Source of the DNA: Campylobacterales bacterium
GTDB lineage: Bacteria; Campylobacterota; Campylobacteria; Campylobacterales; Hydrogenimonadaceae
Direction: 5' to 3'
Length of the DNA: 13,720 nt
Assembly: GCA_026986055.1 (NCBI GenBank)
Contig: JALSPH010000090.1
Coordinates: forward strand, 1 to 13,720
Shown here: positions 13,552 to 13,720 of the stretch, one piece after another
How positions within the stretch are numbered: position 1 is the stretch's first letter
Layout of the letters: each line of letters starts with the position of its first letter
Made by a program: the position numbers and the translations under genes
Notes under the pieces: model-generated
The model's database searches: none
What the model saw: only the letters and a program-made list of their open reading frames with translations
Told to the model about the DNA's origin: nothing

Positions 13552-13720
13552 TTAATCCAACCCTTCAATTCCCTTTTCGCCTTTTCCACCTTCGGTGCTA
13601 CGACCGCCTGGCAATATCCATGGTATGGGTTTTTCCTGAAATAGTCTTGGTGGTACTCCTCTGCTGGCCAGAATCTAAGAAGCGGAGAGATTTCGGTCAT
13701 TATCGGATCGTTGAACCGTT
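13548..13720 (-). CDS. msrA: Peptide methionine sulfoxide reductase MsrA, C-terminal fragment
   Basis: The last 57 codons of a gene that enters from the right edge of the window; the start and the catalytic N-terminal GCFW region are outside. The visible part carries the conserved MsrA C-terminus: 'FWPAEEYHQDYFRKNP' (the xPAEEYHQxY motif that shapes the methionine sulfoxide pocket) and 'YCQAVVAPKVEK'. MsrA reduces the S-epimer of methionine sulfoxide in proteins with electrons from thioredoxin. The Cys in 'GYCQ' is conserved in many MsrA proteins. The TGA overlaps the ATG of the BFD-like gene. Truncation is by the window edge, not by mutation. Confidence 0.9.
   Translation of the reverse strand, partial: RFNDPIMTEISPLLRFWPAEEYHQDYFRKNPYHGYCQAVVAPKVEKAKRELKGWIK

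Overview
The window looks like accessory chromosomal DNA of a Campylobacterota (epsilonproteobacterial) species. The grounds are family resemblance (PAS sensor style, small BFD-type ferredoxin, short conserved winged-helix-like protein), densely overlapping operons, Lys/Glu/Ile-rich proteins with many ATA, AGA and AAA codons, and a G+C near 45% in the stretches I hand-counted. I cannot name the genus from sequence alone.

Layout. (1) 1-606, minus strand: the 5' part of a PAS-domain sensor gene with its own extended -10 promoter. (2) 768-5164, minus strand: an EmrA-EmrB-TolC type tripartite efflux operon, in the order HlyD-family adaptor, DHA2 major facilitator, TolC-family outer-membrane channel. 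It ends in an intrinsic terminator whose loop contains the tolC stop codon. Between adaptor and facilitator sits an A+T-rich element of about 450 bp. It encodes a four-helix-bundle protein of the family found in 23S rRNA intervening sequences and is bordered by inverted arrays of a degenerate heptamer (TCATTRG, read inward). (3) 5165-5327: a divergent control region with a strong palindrome over the -10 of the emrA promoter. (4) 5328-13146, plus strand: eight tightly overlapping genes: TetR regulator, patatin-like phospholipase, second HlyD-family adaptor, a second and unrelated MFS transporter, a double-NBD ABC ATPase of the YbhF type, two ABC-2 permeases, and a 74-residue winged-helix-like protein. 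(5) 13136-13720, minus strand, convergent: 3' end of msrA, a BFD-like [2Fe-2S] protein and a small ribbon-helix-helix-like protein, overlapping each other by 1-4 nt.

How it may work. The plus-strand operon resembles enterobacterial cecR(ybiH)-ybhG-ybhF-ybhS-ybhR with two additions, a patatin and an MFS pump. It has no outer-membrane channel of its own, so the TolC homologue of the divergent operon could serve both pumps. One TetR protein binding the shared intergenic palindrome could set expression of both arms. The module would then export a toxic amphiphile by an MFS route and an ABC route, with the patatin acting on lipid or an ester substrate. That integration is inference; the gene families, order and overlaps are read directly.

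The part least explained by known gene modules is the inverted-heptad element with its four-helix-bundle gene. It separates two genes that normally follow each other, supplies the start codon(s) of the downstream gene, and would put complementary arms into the polycistronic mRNA, reminiscent of a 23S rRNA intervening sequence placed in a protein operon.
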